NCBI RefSeq assembly: GCF_014237865.1
Contig: NZ_JACJUU010000009.1
Coordinates: forward strand, 31,854 to 95,853
Length of the DNA: 64,000 nt
Reading direction: 5' to 3'
Source: Pusillimonas minor
GTDB lineage: Bacteria > Pseudomonadota > Gammaproteobacteria > Burkholderiales > Burkholderiaceae_B
Numbering within the stretch: position 1 is the first letter of the stretch; every line of letters begins with the position of its first letter. The position numbers and the translations under genes are program-made. The notes beneath the pieces are model-generated. The model was not told the origin of the DNA and ran no database searches. It saw only the letters and a program-made list of their open reading frames with translations. Positions 1 to 10,065 of the stretch are shown here, piece after piece.

Positions 1-167
1 TCTTTACCGTCGGTGGCAGGCAGATGCTGCAACTGGTCGAAGTAGGCGCGCCATTCGTCGGAGACGGAGCCGGGATTGTCGAGGTAGGATTCGTAGAGTT
101 CTTCTACGTAGGGAGCGTTACTACCAAAAAGGTAGGAATTTGAAAGGGACTCTGATTGTGATGACAT
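1..167 (-). CDS. sucA: 2-oxoglutarate dehydrogenase E1 component, N-terminal fragment (cut by window edge)
   Basis: Read on the minus strand, an ATG at 167-165 opens a frame that stays open to the window edge (55 codons). The peptide begins MSSQSESLSNSYLFGSNAPY and continues with VEELYESYLDNPGSV and DEWRAYF. This is the typical start of the thiamine-diphosphate E1 subunit of the 2-oxoglutarate dehydrogenase complex, in which a short N-terminal segment binds the E2 core. The enzyme decarboxylates 2-oxoglutarate in the TCA cycle. Its position beside gltA-sdh-mdh-acnB fits the betaproteobacterial TCA supercluster. Only the N-terminus is visible, so no catalytic motif can be checked; the assignment rests on this leader and on context. 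Confidence 0.85.
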   Translation of the reverse strand, partial: MSSQSESLSNSYLFGSNAPYVEELYESYLDNPGSVSDEWRAYFDQLQHLPATDGK

Positions 168-482
168 GTGTTCGCTTCACCTTACCGAGTGCTTCACTCG
201 TTTGATGCAGGGGGGACAACCTTCCGCGACACGGCCAGACCGGTTAGCGGATAGCGGGGGCAGAAGGCAACAGTACGACGCCTTGAGTAGCCGTATTGAA
301 GTTAGTATAACCACAAACACCTGCGGATGTAACCGCGAGGCCCGAAACACGGGCATTTTGAAAACCGGACGTTGATTTTTACTGACACCCGGTGCAAAAC
401 CGGTACGACAAGATGCAGACATTTCGCTAATGGTGTATTTTTTACGTTTCTTTTACTCGAATAATTTCAGGAGCAGTACCTT
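168..482. other. Intergenic region between divergent sucA and maeB
   Basis: This 315-bp gap separates two divergent genes and must hold both promoters. I see no convincing RNA gene or gene-sized frame. A 5-bp inverted repeat (GCCCG at 340-344, CGGGC at 350-354) is too short to call. The maeB ribosome site AGGAG lies at 469-473, 9 nt before its ATG. Confidence 0.5.
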
Positions 483-2786
483 ATGGACGCCAAGGCGGAC
501 CTCTCAAAAATGGCCCTTGATTACCATGCTTACCCAACCCCCGGTAAGATTTCGGTAACACCAACTAAAACACTGGCCAACCAAGACGACCTGTCGCTGG
601 CGTATTCCCCGGGTGTTGCAGTGGCCAGCATGGCCATTTACGAAGGGGGCGAAGAAGCTGCCGCCAAGTACACCTCCCGCTCGAACCTGGTCGGCGTCGT
701 TACTAACGGTACAGCGGTACTAGGCCTGGGCAATATCGGCCCCCTGGCGGCCAAACCCGTCATGGAAGGCAAAGGCTGCCTGTTCAAGAAATTTGCCGGC
801 ATCGACGTTTTCGACATCGAACTCAACGAACTGGACCCCGACAAACTGGTTGACATCATCGCCGCGCTCGAACCCACGCTGGGCGGCATCAACCTCGAAG
901 ACATCAAGGCGCCCGAGTGCTTCTATATTGAAAAGAAGCTGCGCGAACGCATGAAGATCCCCGTCTTTCACGACGACCAGCACGGTACAGCCATTATCTC
1001 GGCAGCCGCCATCCTGAACGGTCTGAAGGTCGTCGGCAAATCACTCGATTCGGTCAAGCTGGTGTGTTCGGGTGCGGGTGCCGCAGCCATCGCCTGTCTT
1101 AACCTTTTGGTCAGCCTGGGCATCCCCCGCAAAAACATCTTCGTGGTCGATTCGCGCGGCGTTATCTGGGAAGGCCGCGAAGCCAACATGGAGCCGACCA
1201 AGGCCGACTACGCACAAAAAACCGATGCCCGCACGCTGGCAGACGTTTGTGTAGACGCCGACGTCTTCCTGGGCTGTTCTGCACCCGGCGTACTAACGGC
1301 CGACATGGTCAAGACCATGGCCGACAAGCCTCTTATTCTGGCCCTGGCCAACCCCGAACCGGAGATCCGCCCGGAAGTGGCCAAGGCCGCACGCCCCGAT
1401 GCGATTATCGCGACCGGTCGCTCCGACTACCCCAACCAGGTCAACAACGTCTTGTGCTTCCCGTTCATTTTCCGCGGGGCCATGGACGTCGGCGCAACCG
1501 TTATCAACGAAGAAATGAAACTGGCCTGCGTCAAGGCCATTGCCGAACTGGCTGAAGCCGAACAAAACGACGAAGTCGCCATGGCCTATGCCGGGCAAGA
1601 CTTGTCGTTCGGGCCCGACTACATTATTCCAAAGCCCTTCGACCCGCGCCTTATCATTAAAATCGCACCGGCCGTTGCCGAGGCCGCCGTGGCGTCAGGC
1701 GTAGCCACTCGTCCCATCGAAGACATGGAAGCCTATCGCCAGCGCCTGATGGGCCTGGTTTACCACACCGGCCAGCTCATGCGCCCGCTGTTCATGCAGG
1801 CCAAAAATACACCCATGCGGGTTATTTATGCCGACGGCGAAGACGAGCGTGTGCTGCGTGCGGTTCAAACCGTGGTCGACGAAAACATCGCCAAGCCTAT
1901 TCTTATCGGGCGCCCAGCCGTCATCGAGATGCGCGTCAAGAAGTTCGGGCTGCGCCTGATTCCCGGGCAAAACATTGAACTGGTCGACCCCGAAGACGAC
2001 GATCGCTTCAACGAAACCTGGAACGGCTATTACAAGTTGCAAGGCCGTAACGGCGTCACGCCCGAAATCGCCAAGGCCATGGTCCGCAAGCACAACACGC
2101 TCATCGGCTCGATGTTGCTGCAGCGTGGGGACGCCGATGCCCTGATCTGCGGCGTGGCCAGCAAGTTCGACAATCAGCTGAAGTATGTACAAGAAGTCAT
2201 TGGGCTAAAAGAAGGCGTACAAACCTTTGCAGCCATGAACGTGCTGATGCTGCCCGACCAGACGCTGTTCATCTGCGACACCCACGTCAACGAAAACCCC
2301 AGCGCTGAAGAAATTGCCGACATGACCATCCAGGCGGCCGAAGAGATCTTGCGTTTTGGCGTCGTGCCTAAAATTGCGCTGCTGTCGCATTCCAACTTTG
2401 GCAGCCGCTCTACCGAGTCTTCTCGCAAAATGGCCCGTGCCCGTCAGCTCGTCAACGAGCGTGCGCCGCACCTTGAGGTCGACGGTGAAATGCATGCCGA
2501 CTCGGCCCTGTCCGAAAAAATCCGCATGCGTGCCTACCCCGATTCGCCCCTGAAAGGGCCAGCCAACCTGATGATCATGCCGAACCTCGATGCCGGCAAT
2601 ATCACCTACAACATGCTGAAAATGACAGGCAGCAACGGTGTGTCTATGGGTCCGGTACTGTTGGGTGCTGCACGTCCGGTGCATATCCTGACGCCAAGCG
2701 CTACCGTTCGCCGTATCGTGAACATGACCGCCTTGGCCGTAGTCGACGCCCAGCAAGAAGCACAGCAACGCGCCAGCAGTAAATAA
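483..2786 (+). CDS. maeB: NADP-dependent malic enzyme with C-terminal phosphotransacetylase-like domain
   Basis: The 767-residue protein has the usual length of MaeB-type malic enzymes, which decarboxylate malate to pyruvate with NADP and feed acetyl-CoA and NADPH pools. The malic enzyme half spans about residues 1-425: [10 protein letters not shown] (about 40-49), [17 protein letters not shown] (81-97), metal-site VFHDDQHGT (161-169) and nucleotide-binding SGAGAAA (196-202). Residues from about 430 to the end resemble the phosphate acetyltransferase family, with [10 protein letters not shown] and LLSHSNFGS segments; in MaeB this domain is thought to be regulatory rather than catalytic. ATG 483 is preceded by AGGAG. 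It is divergent from sucA and followed by a strong terminator, so it is probably monocistronic. Confidence 0.95.
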   Translation: MDAKADLSKMALDYHAYPTPGKISVTPTKTLANQDDLSLAYSPGVAVASMAIYEGGEEAAAKYTSRSNLVGVVTNGTAVLGLGNIGPLAAKPVMEGKGCLFKKFAGIDVFDIELNELDPDKLVDIIAALEPTLGGINLEDIKAPECFYIEKKLRERMKIPVFHDDQHGTAIISAAAILNGLKVVGKSLDSVKLVCSGAGAAAIACLNLLVSLGIPRKNIFVVDSRGVIWEGREANMEPTKADYAQKTDARTLADVCVDADVFLGCSAPGVLTADMVKTMADKPLILALANPEPEIRPEVAKAARPDAIIATGRSDYPNQVNNVLCFPFIFRGAMDVGATVINEEMKLACVKAIAELAEAEQNDEVAMAYAGQDLSFGPDYIIPKPFDPRLIIKIAPAVAEAAVASGVATRPIEDMEAYRQRLMGLVYHTGQLMRPLFMQAKNTPMRVIYADGEDERVLRAVQTVVDENIAKPILIGRPAVIEMRVKKFGLRLIPGQNIELVDPEDDDRFNETWNGYYKLQGRNGVTPEIAKAMVRKHNTLIGSMLLQRGDADALICGVASKFDNQLKYVQEVIGLKEGVQTFAAMNVLMLPDQTLFICDTHVNENPSAEEIADMTIQAAEEILRFGVVPKIALLSHSNFGSRSTESSRKMARARQLVNERAPHLEVDGEMHADSALSEKIRMRAYPDSPLKGPANLMIMPNLDAGNITYNMLKMTGSNGVSMGPVLLGAARPVHILTPSATVRRIVNMTALAVVDAQQEAQQRASSK

Positions 2787-2840
2787 GCACGTTGTATTGG
2801 CATGGCGCGCGCCCTTGGGCGCTGGCATGCCGCAGCCGAA

Positions 2841-2869
2841 AGCCCCGCTTTAACAAGCGGGGCTTTTTT
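2841..2869 (+). terminator. Rho-independent terminator of maeB
   Basis: A perfect 10-bp stem (AGCCCCGCTT, 2841-2850, with AAGCGGGGCT, 2855-2864), a TAAC loop and a T run lie 54 nt after the maeB stop. Confidence 0.9.
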
Positions 2870-2957
2870 GCATGCGGCCCTGGCGAGCAGTGCTTGTTAC
2901 ACGCCGACCGCGCCAGCCTGCTGGCCTGCAGCTTGCTGCGTAAGTCATGACGCCCAT

Positions 2958-2985
2958 AAAAAAACCGCCCAAAGGCGGCTTTTTT
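2958..2985 (-). terminator. Terminator of the sdh-gltA operon, possibly bidirectional
   Basis: CCGCC (2965-2969) pairs with GGCGG (2974-2978) across a 4-nt loop. Seven A on the left give a U run in minus-strand transcripts, and a T run on the right serves the plus strand. It lies about 60 nt past the gltA stop. Confidence 0.8.
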
Positions 2986-3042
2986 GTTGCGGCCATACGC
3001 GGGTAACAACACCCACGATGGCCACCTGGGCCATCAAGCAAA

Positions 3043-4341
3043 TTAACGCTTGATATCGCGAACGGCGGAACCCGTGTAAAGTTGACGCGGACGACCGATC
3101 TTGTATTCGGGATCGGAAATCATTTCGTCCCACTGGGAGATCCAGCCAACGGTACGTGCCAAGGCAAAAATACCGGTGAACAAAGGTGTGGGGATACCAA
3201 TGGCGCGCTGAACGATGCCCGAGTAGAAGTCGACGTTGGGGTACAACTTGCGATCGACGAAGTACGGATCTTCGAGGGCGATACGCTCGAGCTCCATGGC
3301 CAGCTTGAACAGCGGATCGTTTTCGAGGCCCAGCGCAGACAAGACTTCTTTGCAAGTTTCTTGCATGAGCTTGGCACGGGGATCGTAGTTTTTGTATACA
3401 CGGTGACCAAAGCCCATCAGGCGAACGCCAGACGTTTTATCTTTGACCTTTTCCATGAATTCGCCAACCTTGGCAACACCACCGTTGGCCTGCAGGTTTT
3501 CGAGCATTTGCAGGCAGGCTTCGTTGGCGCCGCCGTGAGCGGGACCCCACAAGCAGGCAATACCTGCCGAAATAGCTGCAAACGGGTTAGTGCCCGACGA
3601 ACCGCACAAACGCACCGTAGACGTTGAAGCGTTTTGTTCGTGGTCGGCGTGCAAGATGAAGATGCGGTCAAGCGCGCGTTCGACAACGTCGTTGACTTTG
3701 TAATCTTCGCAGGGGTTGGCGAACATCATGCGCAAGAAATTGCCGGTGTACGACAGATCGTTGCGCGGATAGATGTAAGGCTGGCCCAACGAATACTTGT
3801 ACACCATGGCGACCAGCGTAGGCATCTTGGCGATCAGGCGGATTGCCGACAGACGGCGATGCTCGGGGTTGGTGATGTCGGTGGCGTCGTGGTAGAAAGC
3901 AGACAATGCGCCAACGGCAGCGGTCAGCATGGCCATGGGGTGGGCGTCGCGGCTGAAACCACTAATAAATGTGGCCAGTTGCTCGTGCACCATAGTGTGG
4001 TTGGTGACTTCGCTGTCAAACTGAAGCTTTTGCTCGGCGCTGGGCAACTCGCCGTTCAGGATCAGGTAGCAAACGTCGAGAAAGTCGTTGTTTTGGGCCA
4101 ACTGGTCGATGGGGTAGCCACGGTAGAGCAGCTGACCTTTGTCGCCATCGATGTAGGTAATCGCCGACTCGCATGACGCCGTCGACAAGAAACCCGGGTC
4201 GTAGGTGAACATGCCGGTTTGGCCATACAGCTTGCGAATGTCGATGACGTCTGGGCCGATCGAGCCTTTGTACACCGGAAAATCAACCGATGCGCTACCG
4301 TCCGAAAACGATAGGGTTGCTTTTTTATCTGACAGTTGCAT
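3043..4341 (-). CDS. gltA: Citrate synthase (type II, hexameric class)
   Basis: The 432-residue protein matches the size of Gram-negative NADH-sensitive citrate synthases, which condense oxaloacetate and acetyl-CoA in the first TCA step. Visible motifs are [11 protein letters not shown], the active-site segments [11 protein letters not shown] and [11 protein letters not shown], and the signature [15 protein letters not shown] with catalytic His. It is the last gene of a minus-strand run sdhC-sdhD-sdhA-sdhB-sdhE-gltA, starting 17 nt after sdhE, and is followed by a terminator. The sdh-gltA arrangement is common in betaproteobacteria. Confidence 0.96.
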   Translation of the reverse strand: MQLSDKKATLSFSDGSASVDFPVYKGSIGPDVIDIRKLYGQTGMFTYDPGFLSTASCESAITYIDGDKGQLLYRGYPIDQLAQNNDFLDVCYLILNGELPSAEQKLQFDSEVTNHTMVHEQLATFISGFSRDAHPMAMLTAAVGALSAFYHDATDITNPEHRRLSAIRLIAKMPTLVAMVYKYSLGQPYIYPRNDLSYTGNFLRMMFANPCEDYKVNDVVERALDRIFILHADHEQNASTSTVRLCGSSGTNPFAAISAGIACLWGPAHGGANEACLQMLENLQANGGVAKVGEFMEKVKDKTSGVRLMGFGHRVYKNYDPRAKLMQETCKEVLSALGLENDPLFKLAMELERIALEDPYFVDRKLYPNVDFYSGIVQRAIGIPTPLFTGIFALARTVGWISQWDEMISDPEYKIGRPRQLYTGSAVRDIKR

Positions 4342-4358
4342 CTTTCTTCCTCAAAAAT

Positions 4359-4619
4359 TTACAGCGCTCGCATTTGCCCAACCAGCCGCTGAATATCGGG
4401 CGTGTCGTACACCCCTTCTAGCGACTTGCGGCCCAACAAAACGTCGAGCAATTCGTTGTCACCCATCTCGAATAATTGGGTTAAGGCGACAACATCAGTA
4501 TCGGTAAGTTGGGTTTCGTATTGATCCAGAAAATTCGTGATGATCAAATCGTTTTCCAACAGACCACGGCGTGCCCGCCAACGCAGGCGGGCACGCTCAA
4601 GTTCGGTCAGTGTGCTCAT
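4359..4619 (-). CDS. sdhE: Succinate dehydrogenase assembly factor SdhE (FAD assembly factor)
   Basis: I place the start at ATG 4619, giving 86 residues beginning MSTLTELERARLRWRARRG. A frame extending upstream would run into sdhB and lacks family resemblance. The RARRG motif is the hallmark of SdhE/YgfY proteins, which promote covalent FAD attachment to SdhA and related flavoproteins. Further family features are FLDQYETQLTDTD and the C-terminal half with many acidic and Leu residues. The gene begins 11 nt after sdhB and precedes gltA, its usual place in betaproteobacterial sdh operons. Confidence 0.92.
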   Translation of the reverse strand: MSTLTELERARLRWRARRGLLENDLIITNFLDQYETQLTDTDVVALTQLFEMGDNELLDVLLGRKSLEGVYDTPDIQRLVGQMRAL

Positions 4620-4630
4620 GAGTGCAGCAC

Positions 4631-5347
4631 TTAGATACTGCGCCGAACCAGCAGTTCTTTGATTTTGCCAATTGCCTTCGAGGGATTCAGCCCCTTCGGA
4701 CAGACGTCTGTACAGTTCATGATGGTGTGGCAACGGAACAGACGATAAGGGTCTTCGAGGTTATCGAGACGCTCGGCGGTGGCTTCGTCGCGCGAGTCGG
4801 CGATGAAGCGGTAGGCCTGCAGCAAACCGGCAGGGCCCACAAATTTGTCGGGATTCCACCAGAACGACGGGCAGGAGGTCGAGCAACATGCGCACAGGAT
4901 GCACTCGTACAGACCGTCGATCTCTTCACGGGCCTCGGGCGACTGCAGACGCTCGCGCTCGGGCGGCGGTGTGTCGTTGATGAGGAACGGCTTGACCGAA
5001 TGGTACTGGTTGAAGAACTGGGTCATGTCGACGATCAGATCGCGCACAACAGGCAAGCCTGGCAGCGGACGCAGCACGATAGGCTGGGAGAGTTCGCGCA
5101 AGTTCGTGGTACATGCCAGACCGTTCTTGCCATTGATGTTCATGGCGTCGGAACCGCAAACACCCTCGCGGCACGAACGGCGGATAGCCAGACTGTCGTC
5201 AACATCGTTCTTGATGCGCACCAGCGCGTCGAGCAACATTTTGTCGGTAGGCTGAAGCTCGACTTCGAGCTTTTGCATGTACGGACGCTCGTCCTTGTCA
5301 GGATCGTAGCGGTAGATTTCAAACTTAACGATACGTTTTTGGCTCAT
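4631..5347 (-). CDS. sdhB: Succinate dehydrogenase iron-sulfur subunit
   Basis: The 238-residue subunit carries electrons from SdhA-bound FAD to ubiquinone at the inner membrane. All three cluster-binding segments are visible: [12 protein letters not shown] with later LAC for the [2Fe-2S] centre, [14 protein letters not shown] for [4Fe-4S], and [15 protein letters not shown] for [3Fe-4S]. It starts 12 nt after sdhA and belongs to the sdhCDAB operon. Confidence 0.96.
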   Translation of the reverse strand: MSQKRIVKFEIYRYDPDKDERPYMQKLEVELQPTDKMLLDALVRIKNDVDDSLAIRRSCREGVCGSDAMNINGKNGLACTTNLRELSQPIVLRPLPGLPVVRDLIVDMTQFFNQYHSVKPFLINDTPPPERERLQSPEAREEIDGLYECILCACCSTSCPSFWWNPDKFVGPAGLLQAYRFIADSRDEATAERLDNLEDPYRLFRCHTIMNCTDVCPKGLNPSKAIGKIKELLVRRSI

Positions 5348-5359
5348 TTCAGTTCCTGC

Positions 5360-7138
5360 TTAGAAGGTCCGTGCTTTGGGTGGGAAGCTGTCGACGGTCA
5401 GCGGTTTCATTTGAACCGGCTTGTAGTCGAGACGGCCGCCTTCTGAATACCAGAGGGTGTGGCGCAACCAGTTTTCGTCGTCGCGGTCGGGGTGATCGTC
5501 GAGCGCATGAGCGCCGCGACTTTCGGTACGACTTGCGGCCGACTTGATGGTGGCACGCGCAACTTCGATCATGTTGGACAGTTCGAGGGCTTCGATACGT
5601 GCGGTATTGAAGACCTTGGACTTGTCTTTGAAGTAGATTTCTTCGACCTGGGGCGCCAGGCTTTCGATGACATCGACACCCTTGTTGAGCAGCTCGAGGG
5701 TACGGAAAACGCCGCAGTGCGTTTGCATGCCATTGCGAATTGCATTGCCCACTTCTTGTGCCTTGACGCCCGAGGTACGGGTTTCGAGCTTGTTGAGGCG
5801 ATCGAGGGAGTAGTCGACGGACGATTGCGGCAGGGGCTGGTGCGCAATTTGACGCTCGAGGTGGGAGTCGACAATGTGCTTGCCGGCAGCGCGACCAAAT
5901 ACGATGAGGTCGAGCAGCGAGTTTGTACCCAGACGGTTGGCGCCGTGTACCGAAACAGCCGCACATTCGCCGATGGCGTACAAACCATTGACGACTTTGG
6001 TTTCGCCGTTTTTAAAGTCGACAACCTGACCATGGTAGTTGGCCGGAATCCCCCCCATTTGATAATGGATGGTGGGCACAACAGGGATGGGCTCTTTGAT
6101 GGGGTCGACGTTACCGAACTTGATCGCGATTTCGCGAATGGACGGCAGACGCTTGTTGATGACGTCGGCGCCCAGGTGATCGAGCTTGAGCAGCACGTGA
6201 TCGCCATTGGGGCCGCAACCACGACCTTCTTTGATTTCCTGGTCCATCGAGCGCGAAACGAAGTCGCGCGGTGCCAGATCTTTAAGGGTGGGCGCGTAGC
6301 GTTCCATGAAGCGCTCGCCATCTTTGTTCAGCAAGATGCCGCCTTCGCCGCGAACACCTTCGGTGATGAGCACGCCGGCACCGGCCACACCCGTGGGGTG
6401 GAACTGCCAGAACTCCATGTCTTGCAAGGCAATGCCTGCACGAGCCGCCATACCCAGACCGTCGCCGGTATTGATGAAGGCGTTGGTAGATGCGGCCCAG
6501 ATACGGCCTGCACCACCCGTGGCCAGCACGGTTGTTTTGGCTTCGAGGATATAAACCTCGCCAGTTTCCATTTCGAGGGCGGTAACGCCGACGACATCGC
6601 CGTCGTCGTTGCGCAGCAAGTCGAGGGCCATCCATTCGACGAAGAACTGGGTACGGGCCGAGACGTTACGCTGGTACAGCGTGTGCAGCATGGCGTGACC
6701 GGTGCGGTCGGCCGCGGCACAGGCGCGCTGTACGGGCTTTTCGCCGAAATTGGCGGTGTGACCACCAAAGGGACGCTGATAAATGGTGCCATCGGGGTTG
6801 CGGTCGAACGGCATACCGAAGTGTTCGAGCTCGTAAACAGCGGACGGCGCCTCGCGGCACATGAATTCGATGGCGTCTTGGTCGCCCAGCCAGTCGGACC
6901 CTTTGACGGTGTCGTACATGTGCCAGTACCAGTTGTCTTCGCTCATGTTACCCAATGCCGCACTGACGCCACCCTGGGCGGCAACCGTGTGCGAACGGGT
7001 AGGAAACACTTTAGACAAGACGGCAACCGACAAGCCCGCCTGCGCCAGTTGCAAAGAGCAACGCATGCCGGCCCCGCCGGCGCCTACGACCACAACATCA
7101 AACTTGCGGCGAGGTAAGGAATTTTTGACAGCAGCCAC
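5360..7138 (-). CDS. sdhA: Succinate dehydrogenase flavoprotein subunit
   Basis: The 592-residue catalytic subunit oxidises succinate to fumarate. The N-terminal dinucleotide site [15 protein letters not shown] is followed by [10 protein letters not shown], whose His carries covalent FAD. The active-site regions [34 protein letters not shown] and [13 protein letters not shown] are intact. SdhE encoded downstream should assist flavinylation. It sits 3 nt from sdhD and shows normal family length. Confidence 0.97.
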   Translation of the reverse strand: MAAVKNSLPRRKFDVVVVGAGGAGMRCSLQLAQAGLSVAVLSKVFPTRSHTVAAQGGVSAALGNMSEDNWYWHMYDTVKGSDWLGDQDAIEFMCREAPSAVYELEHFGMPFDRNPDGTIYQRPFGGHTANFGEKPVQRACAAADRTGHAMLHTLYQRNVSARTQFFVEWMALDLLRNDDGDVVGVTALEMETGEVYILEAKTTVLATGGAGRIWAASTNAFINTGDGLGMAARAGIALQDMEFWQFHPTGVAGAGVLITEGVRGEGGILLNKDGERFMERYAPTLKDLAPRDFVSRSMDQEIKEGRGCGPNGDHVLLKLDHLGADVINKRLPSIREIAIKFGNVDPIKEPIPVVPTIHYQMGGIPANYHGQVVDFKNGETKVVNGLYAIGECAAVSVHGANRLGTNSLLDLIVFGRAAGKHIVDSHLERQIAHQPLPQSSVDYSLDRLNKLETRTSGVKAQEVGNAIRNGMQTHCGVFRTLELLNKGVDVIESLAPQVEEIYFKDKSKVFNTARIEALELSNMIEVARATIKSAASRTESRGAHALDDHPDRDDENWLRHTLWYSEGGRLDYKPVQMKPLTVDSFPPKARTF

Positions 7139-7141
7139 GGC

Positions 7142-7525
7142 TTATAAACTCCAGAGAACTTTAGCGAAATAAATAATTGAACCCGCAAGCCAGAGCAAGG
7201 TCAGTACTTGCAACAGCAGGCGAACGCCTGCGGGCTTGACGTAGTCCATCCAGATGTCGCGCACACCGATCCAGGCATGCCATGCCAGCGAGAAGAAGGC
7301 CAGCGTTGCCAGCAACTGCCCTACCGGGATCACACCGACGGTGAAGGTAAACAGGTTTTGCCAGCTTTCGAAGCTCATGTCGGAAGTAAACAGAACCCCG
7401 AAAAAGAGAACCAGCGTATACACCGCCATAATGACGGCCGTACAGCGCTGAACGATGAAGTCAAAGGTGCCGTAGTGCGCACCGACGACCAGGCGCTTGG
7501 CGCCCACGCGTTCTTGAGTAGCCAT
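7142..7525 (-). CDS. sdhD: Succinate dehydrogenase hydrophobic membrane anchor subunit
   Basis: The 127-residue protein has three hydrophobic segments and the motif HAWIGVRDIWMDY typical of SdhD, which with SdhC anchors the complex and shapes the haem and quinone sites. I chose ATG 7525 because it overlaps the sdhC stop in a TAATG junction, indicating translational coupling. A TTG two codons upstream (7531) is possible but less likely. Confidence 0.93.
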   Translation of the reverse strand: MATQERVGAKRLVVGAHYGTFDFIVQRCTAVIMAVYTLVLFFGVLFTSDMSFESWQNLFTFTVGVIPVGQLLATLAFFSLAWHAWIGVRDIWMDYVKPAGVRLLLQVLTLLWLAGSIIYFAKVLWSL

Positions 7526-7938
7526 TACCAAACCCCAAACAATTTAAGACCAAAAACCAGTGTGAGCGCGAGGCTGACCCCGAAGACGACGCCGGCGCTT
7601 TTTTGGGCAGAGACCTTGTCCATGCCGATGTGCAGATCGAGAACCAGATAGCGGATGCCGGCACAGAAGTGATGCAGGTAGCCCCAGATAAGCGCCAGCA
7701 AGATGAGTTTTACGATGGGGTTGGCCACCCAGCCCTGAATGGACGCGAAGCTGTCGGGTGACGTGACGCTAAGCGAAAACAACGGCACCAGAACAAGCGG
7801 AAGACAGAGAAACAGCAATGCGCCGCTGACACGGTGCAGAATTGACGATTTTCCCGCCAGGGGAAGACGGTAGCTTAGGATCTGCGGAACGCTGATATTG
7901 CGAAACTGCGGACGCGGCTTGGAAGCTGAATCGGACAT
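7525..7938 (-). CDS. sdhC: Succinate dehydrogenase cytochrome b556 subunit
   Basis: From ATG 7938 the protein has 137 residues starting MSDSASKPRPQFRNI. It has three membrane segments, the quinone-site motif SILHRVSG, and YLHHFCAGIRYLVLD with the family's haem-ligand His region. It is the first structural gene of sdhCDAB-sdhE-gltA. A weak GAGG lies about 7 nt upstream. The longer frame to 7962 adds MFVNLEAI without family support. Confidence 0.94.
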   Translation of the reverse strand: MSDSASKPRPQFRNISVPQILSYRLPLAGKSSILHRVSGALLFLCLPLVLVPLFSLSVTSPDSFASIQGWVANPIVKLILLALIWGYLHHFCAGIRYLVLDLHIGMDKVSAQKSAGVVFGVSLALTLVFGLKLFGVW

Positions 7939-8030
7939 GATGGCCTCGAGGTTAACAAACAAAATATTGCAAAACGCTATTAGTATTTTCGCCGATTTCC
8001 GCGAAGCGGATCAAATCGGTTGAAAAAAAC

Positions 8031-8798
8031 CTAGTTCAGTGAGTTCCGGTAATGGAACCGGTTTGTAACGTACAGCCCGCGACGTAGCTCCATGGGGCGA
8101 TCGCCATACGTAAACGACACCCGCTCGACCTGCAAGAGCGGACTTTCGGGGGCCACCTGCAAAAGCTCAGCCTGAGCTGCAGTGGCGGCCACCGCCTTGA
8201 TTTTTTCTTCGGCCCTGACCATGCTGACCCCATACTCGGACTCGAAAAAGGCGTACAACGGCCCCCTATAGCGGGTCAGGGACTCGGTGGTCAGCCCCTT
8301 GAACACCGCACCCGGCAACCAGATATCGTCGAGAATGGTGGGCTCGGCATCGAAAGACAACAAGCGCCTGACATTGACCGCGCTTTCGGATGACGCCAGG
8401 TCGAGCAGGCGGGCGACATCGGCAGGCGCCTTGACCCGGCGGCAGTCGATAAGCTGGCTGCTTGACGCCGAGGGCTGGCCGTCGTCGGGCGTGAGCCGCA
8501 AAAAGCGGAACCGCACCTTGGCTTCGTTGTGGGTGGCTACAAAAGTGCCCTTGCCCTGACGCCGGATAAGCAGGTTGTCGGCTGCGAGCTCGTCGATTGC
8601 CTTGCGAACCGTACCCTGGCTGACATTAAAACGCGCCGCCAGCTCGAATTCGCTGGGAATGACTTCTCCCGGTTTCCATTCACCGCGATCAAGACTTTGA
8701 AGCAACAAGCCTTTAATCTGTTGATACAACGGGCTATACGCCGCGCCGGCAGGGGCACGTTCGGGCACCGCAGAAGTATCTATAGATTGATCGGACAT
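8031..8798 (-). CDS. GntR/HutC-family (UTRA domain) transcriptional regulator of the TCA cluster
   Basis: From ATG 8798 the product has about 255 residues. An N-terminal winged helix includes YSPLYQQIKGLLLQSL and the helix-turn-helix segment ELAARFNVSQGTVRKAIDEL, followed by RRQGKGTFVA. The rest is a UTRA effector domain ending PMELRRGLYVTNRFHYRN. It lies between the sdh-gltA operon (92 nt to sdhC) and divergent mdh-acnB, so it probably controls TCA genes; this is inference from position and from the palindrome at 8879-8890. The effector is unknown. An upstream in-frame start at 8840 is also possible. Confidence 0.85.
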   Translation of the reverse strand: MSDQSIDTSAVPERAPAGAAYSPLYQQIKGLLLQSLDRGEWKPGEVIPSEFELAARFNVSQGTVRKAIDELAADNLLIRRQGKGTFVATHNEAKVRFRFLRLTPDDGQPSASSSQLIDCRRVKAPADVARLLDLASSESAVNVRRLLSFDAEPTILDDIWLPGAVFKGLTTESLTRYRGPLYAFFESEYGVSMVRAEEKIKAVAATAAQAELLQVAPESPLLQVERVSFTYGDRPMELRRGLYVTNRFHYRNSLN

Positions 8799-8878
8799 GG
8801 TCGACAAAAGTCTGGACGGTTTTGTGAAAACGCCCGACATTCTCGCACGGTTCGCGCCGAATGTCTAACACTCTTCTG

Positions 8879-8898
8879 TCTTATATAAGATATAAGAT
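8879..8898. promoter_or_regulatory. Candidate GntR operator between the regulator gene and mdh
   Basis: TCTTATATAAGA at 8879-8890 is a perfect 12-bp palindrome, and a further TATAAG half-site at 8891-8896 makes an overlapping inverted repeat (CTTATA, 5-nt spacer, TATAAG). It lies 80 nt upstream of the regulator start and about 85 nt upstream of mdh. A/T-rich palindromes of this size suit HutC-type GntR dimers. No second copy was seen upstream of sdhC. Confidence 0.55.
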
Positions 8899-8980
8899 GT
8901 TTGACTACAGGGCCGATTTCAACTAACCTTTTAACTATTAAAATCTGTCGTTTACCCTTATCTTTTTTCGGAGATCCTTC

Positions 8981-9967
8981 ATGTCCAAACCCGCCATGCG
9001 TGTCGCCGTCACCGGCGCTGCCGGTCAAATTGGTTACGCCCTGCTGTTCCGCATCGCCTCGGGCGAAATGTTGGGCAAAGACCAGCCTGTCATTCTGCAG
9101 CTGCTCGAAATCCCAGACGAAAAGGCGCAAAAAGCACTTAAAGGCGTCATGATGGAACTCGACGACTGCGCGTTCCCCCTGCTGCAAGGCATGACCGCCC
9201 ACAGCGATCCGCGCGAAGCGTTCAAAGACGCCGACGTCGCCCTGCTGGTCGGTTCGCGTCCTCGTGGCCCCGGCATGGAGCGCAAAGACTTGCTCAAAGT
9301 CAACGCCGAAATCTTCAAGGTACAAGGCAAAGCGCTTAACGACGTTGCCAGCCGCAACGTTAAAGTACTGGTCGTCGGCAACCCTGCCAACACCAACGCC
9401 TATATCGCCATGAAATCGGCCCCCGACCTGCCCGCTAAAAACTTTACAGCCATGCTGCGCCTCGACCACAACCGTGCGTTGTCGCAACTGGCCGCAAAAT
9501 CGGGCAAAAAAGTGGCCGACATCGAAAACCTCATCGTGTGGGGCAACCATTCGCCCACCATGTACCCCGATATCCGCTTTGCCACCGCTAACGGCGACAA
9601 ACTCGCTCAGGTCATCAACGACGACGCCTGGAACCGGGACACGTTCATCCCCACCGTCGGCAAGCGCGGCGCCGCCATCATCGAAGCACGCGGCCTGTCC
9701 TCGGCCGCTTCCGCAGCCAATGCGGCCATCGACCACGTCCGTGACTGGATCCTGGGCTCGAACGGCAAGTGGGTCACCATGGGCATTCCATCTGACGGCT
9801 CTTACGGCATCCCCGAAGGCATCGTTTACGGTTACCCCGTTACCACGCAAAACGGCGAATACGCCATCGTTCAAGGCCTGGACATCGACAGCTTCTCGCG
9901 CGAGCGCATGGACAACACACTGAACGAACTGCTCGAAGAGCGCGACGGCGTCAAAGACCTGTTGTAA
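8981..9967 (+). CDS. mdh: Malate dehydrogenase (NAD-dependent)
   Basis: The 328-residue enzyme oxidises malate to oxaloacetate. It shows the Rossmann motif [17 protein letters not shown] near the N-terminus, [27 protein letters not shown] and the catalytic [11 protein letters not shown] with His. It belongs to the cytosolic-type MDH group common in betaproteobacteria. A GGAG ribosome site lies just upstream. It faces the GntR regulator and is followed by acnB on the same strand. Confidence 0.97.
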   Translation: MSKPAMRVAVTGAAGQIGYALLFRIASGEMLGKDQPVILQLLEIPDEKAQKALKGVMMELDDCAFPLLQGMTAHSDPREAFKDADVALLVGSRPRGPGMERKDLLKVNAEIFKVQGKALNDVASRNVKVLVVGNPANTNAYIAMKSAPDLPAKNFTAMLRLDHNRALSQLAAKSGKKVADIENLIVWGNHSPTMYPDIRFATANGDKLAQVINDDAWNRDTFIPTVGKRGAAIIEARGLSSAASAANAAIDHVRDWILGSNGKWVTMGIPSDGSYGIPEGIVYGYPVTTQNGEYAIVQGLDIDSFSRERMDNTLNELLEERDGVKDLL

Positions 9968-9991
9968 TCAACAACCGGCCTGGCCATCCCC

Positions 9992-10030
9992 GACAGCCCT
10001 CGCGCCCTACCCGGCGCCCGGGCTGTCTTT
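9992..10030 (+). terminator. Hairpin between mdh and acnB, terminator or attenuator
   Basis: GACAGCCC (9992-9999) pairs perfectly with GGGCTGTC (10020-10027), with a second inner pairing GCGCC/GGCGC and only three following T. The T tract is short, so partial read-through into acnB is plausible. Confidence 0.5.
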
Positions 10031-10065
10031 GAATTTCCTCCAACCCTCGACAAAGGGCACGTCAC

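Noticed and set aside
5459..7117. 552-aa plus-strand frame opposite sdhA, and 526-aa minus frame opposite acnB (10990-12570)
   Set aside because: Antisense shadows of strongly conserved genes, a normal effect of GC-rich codon bias.
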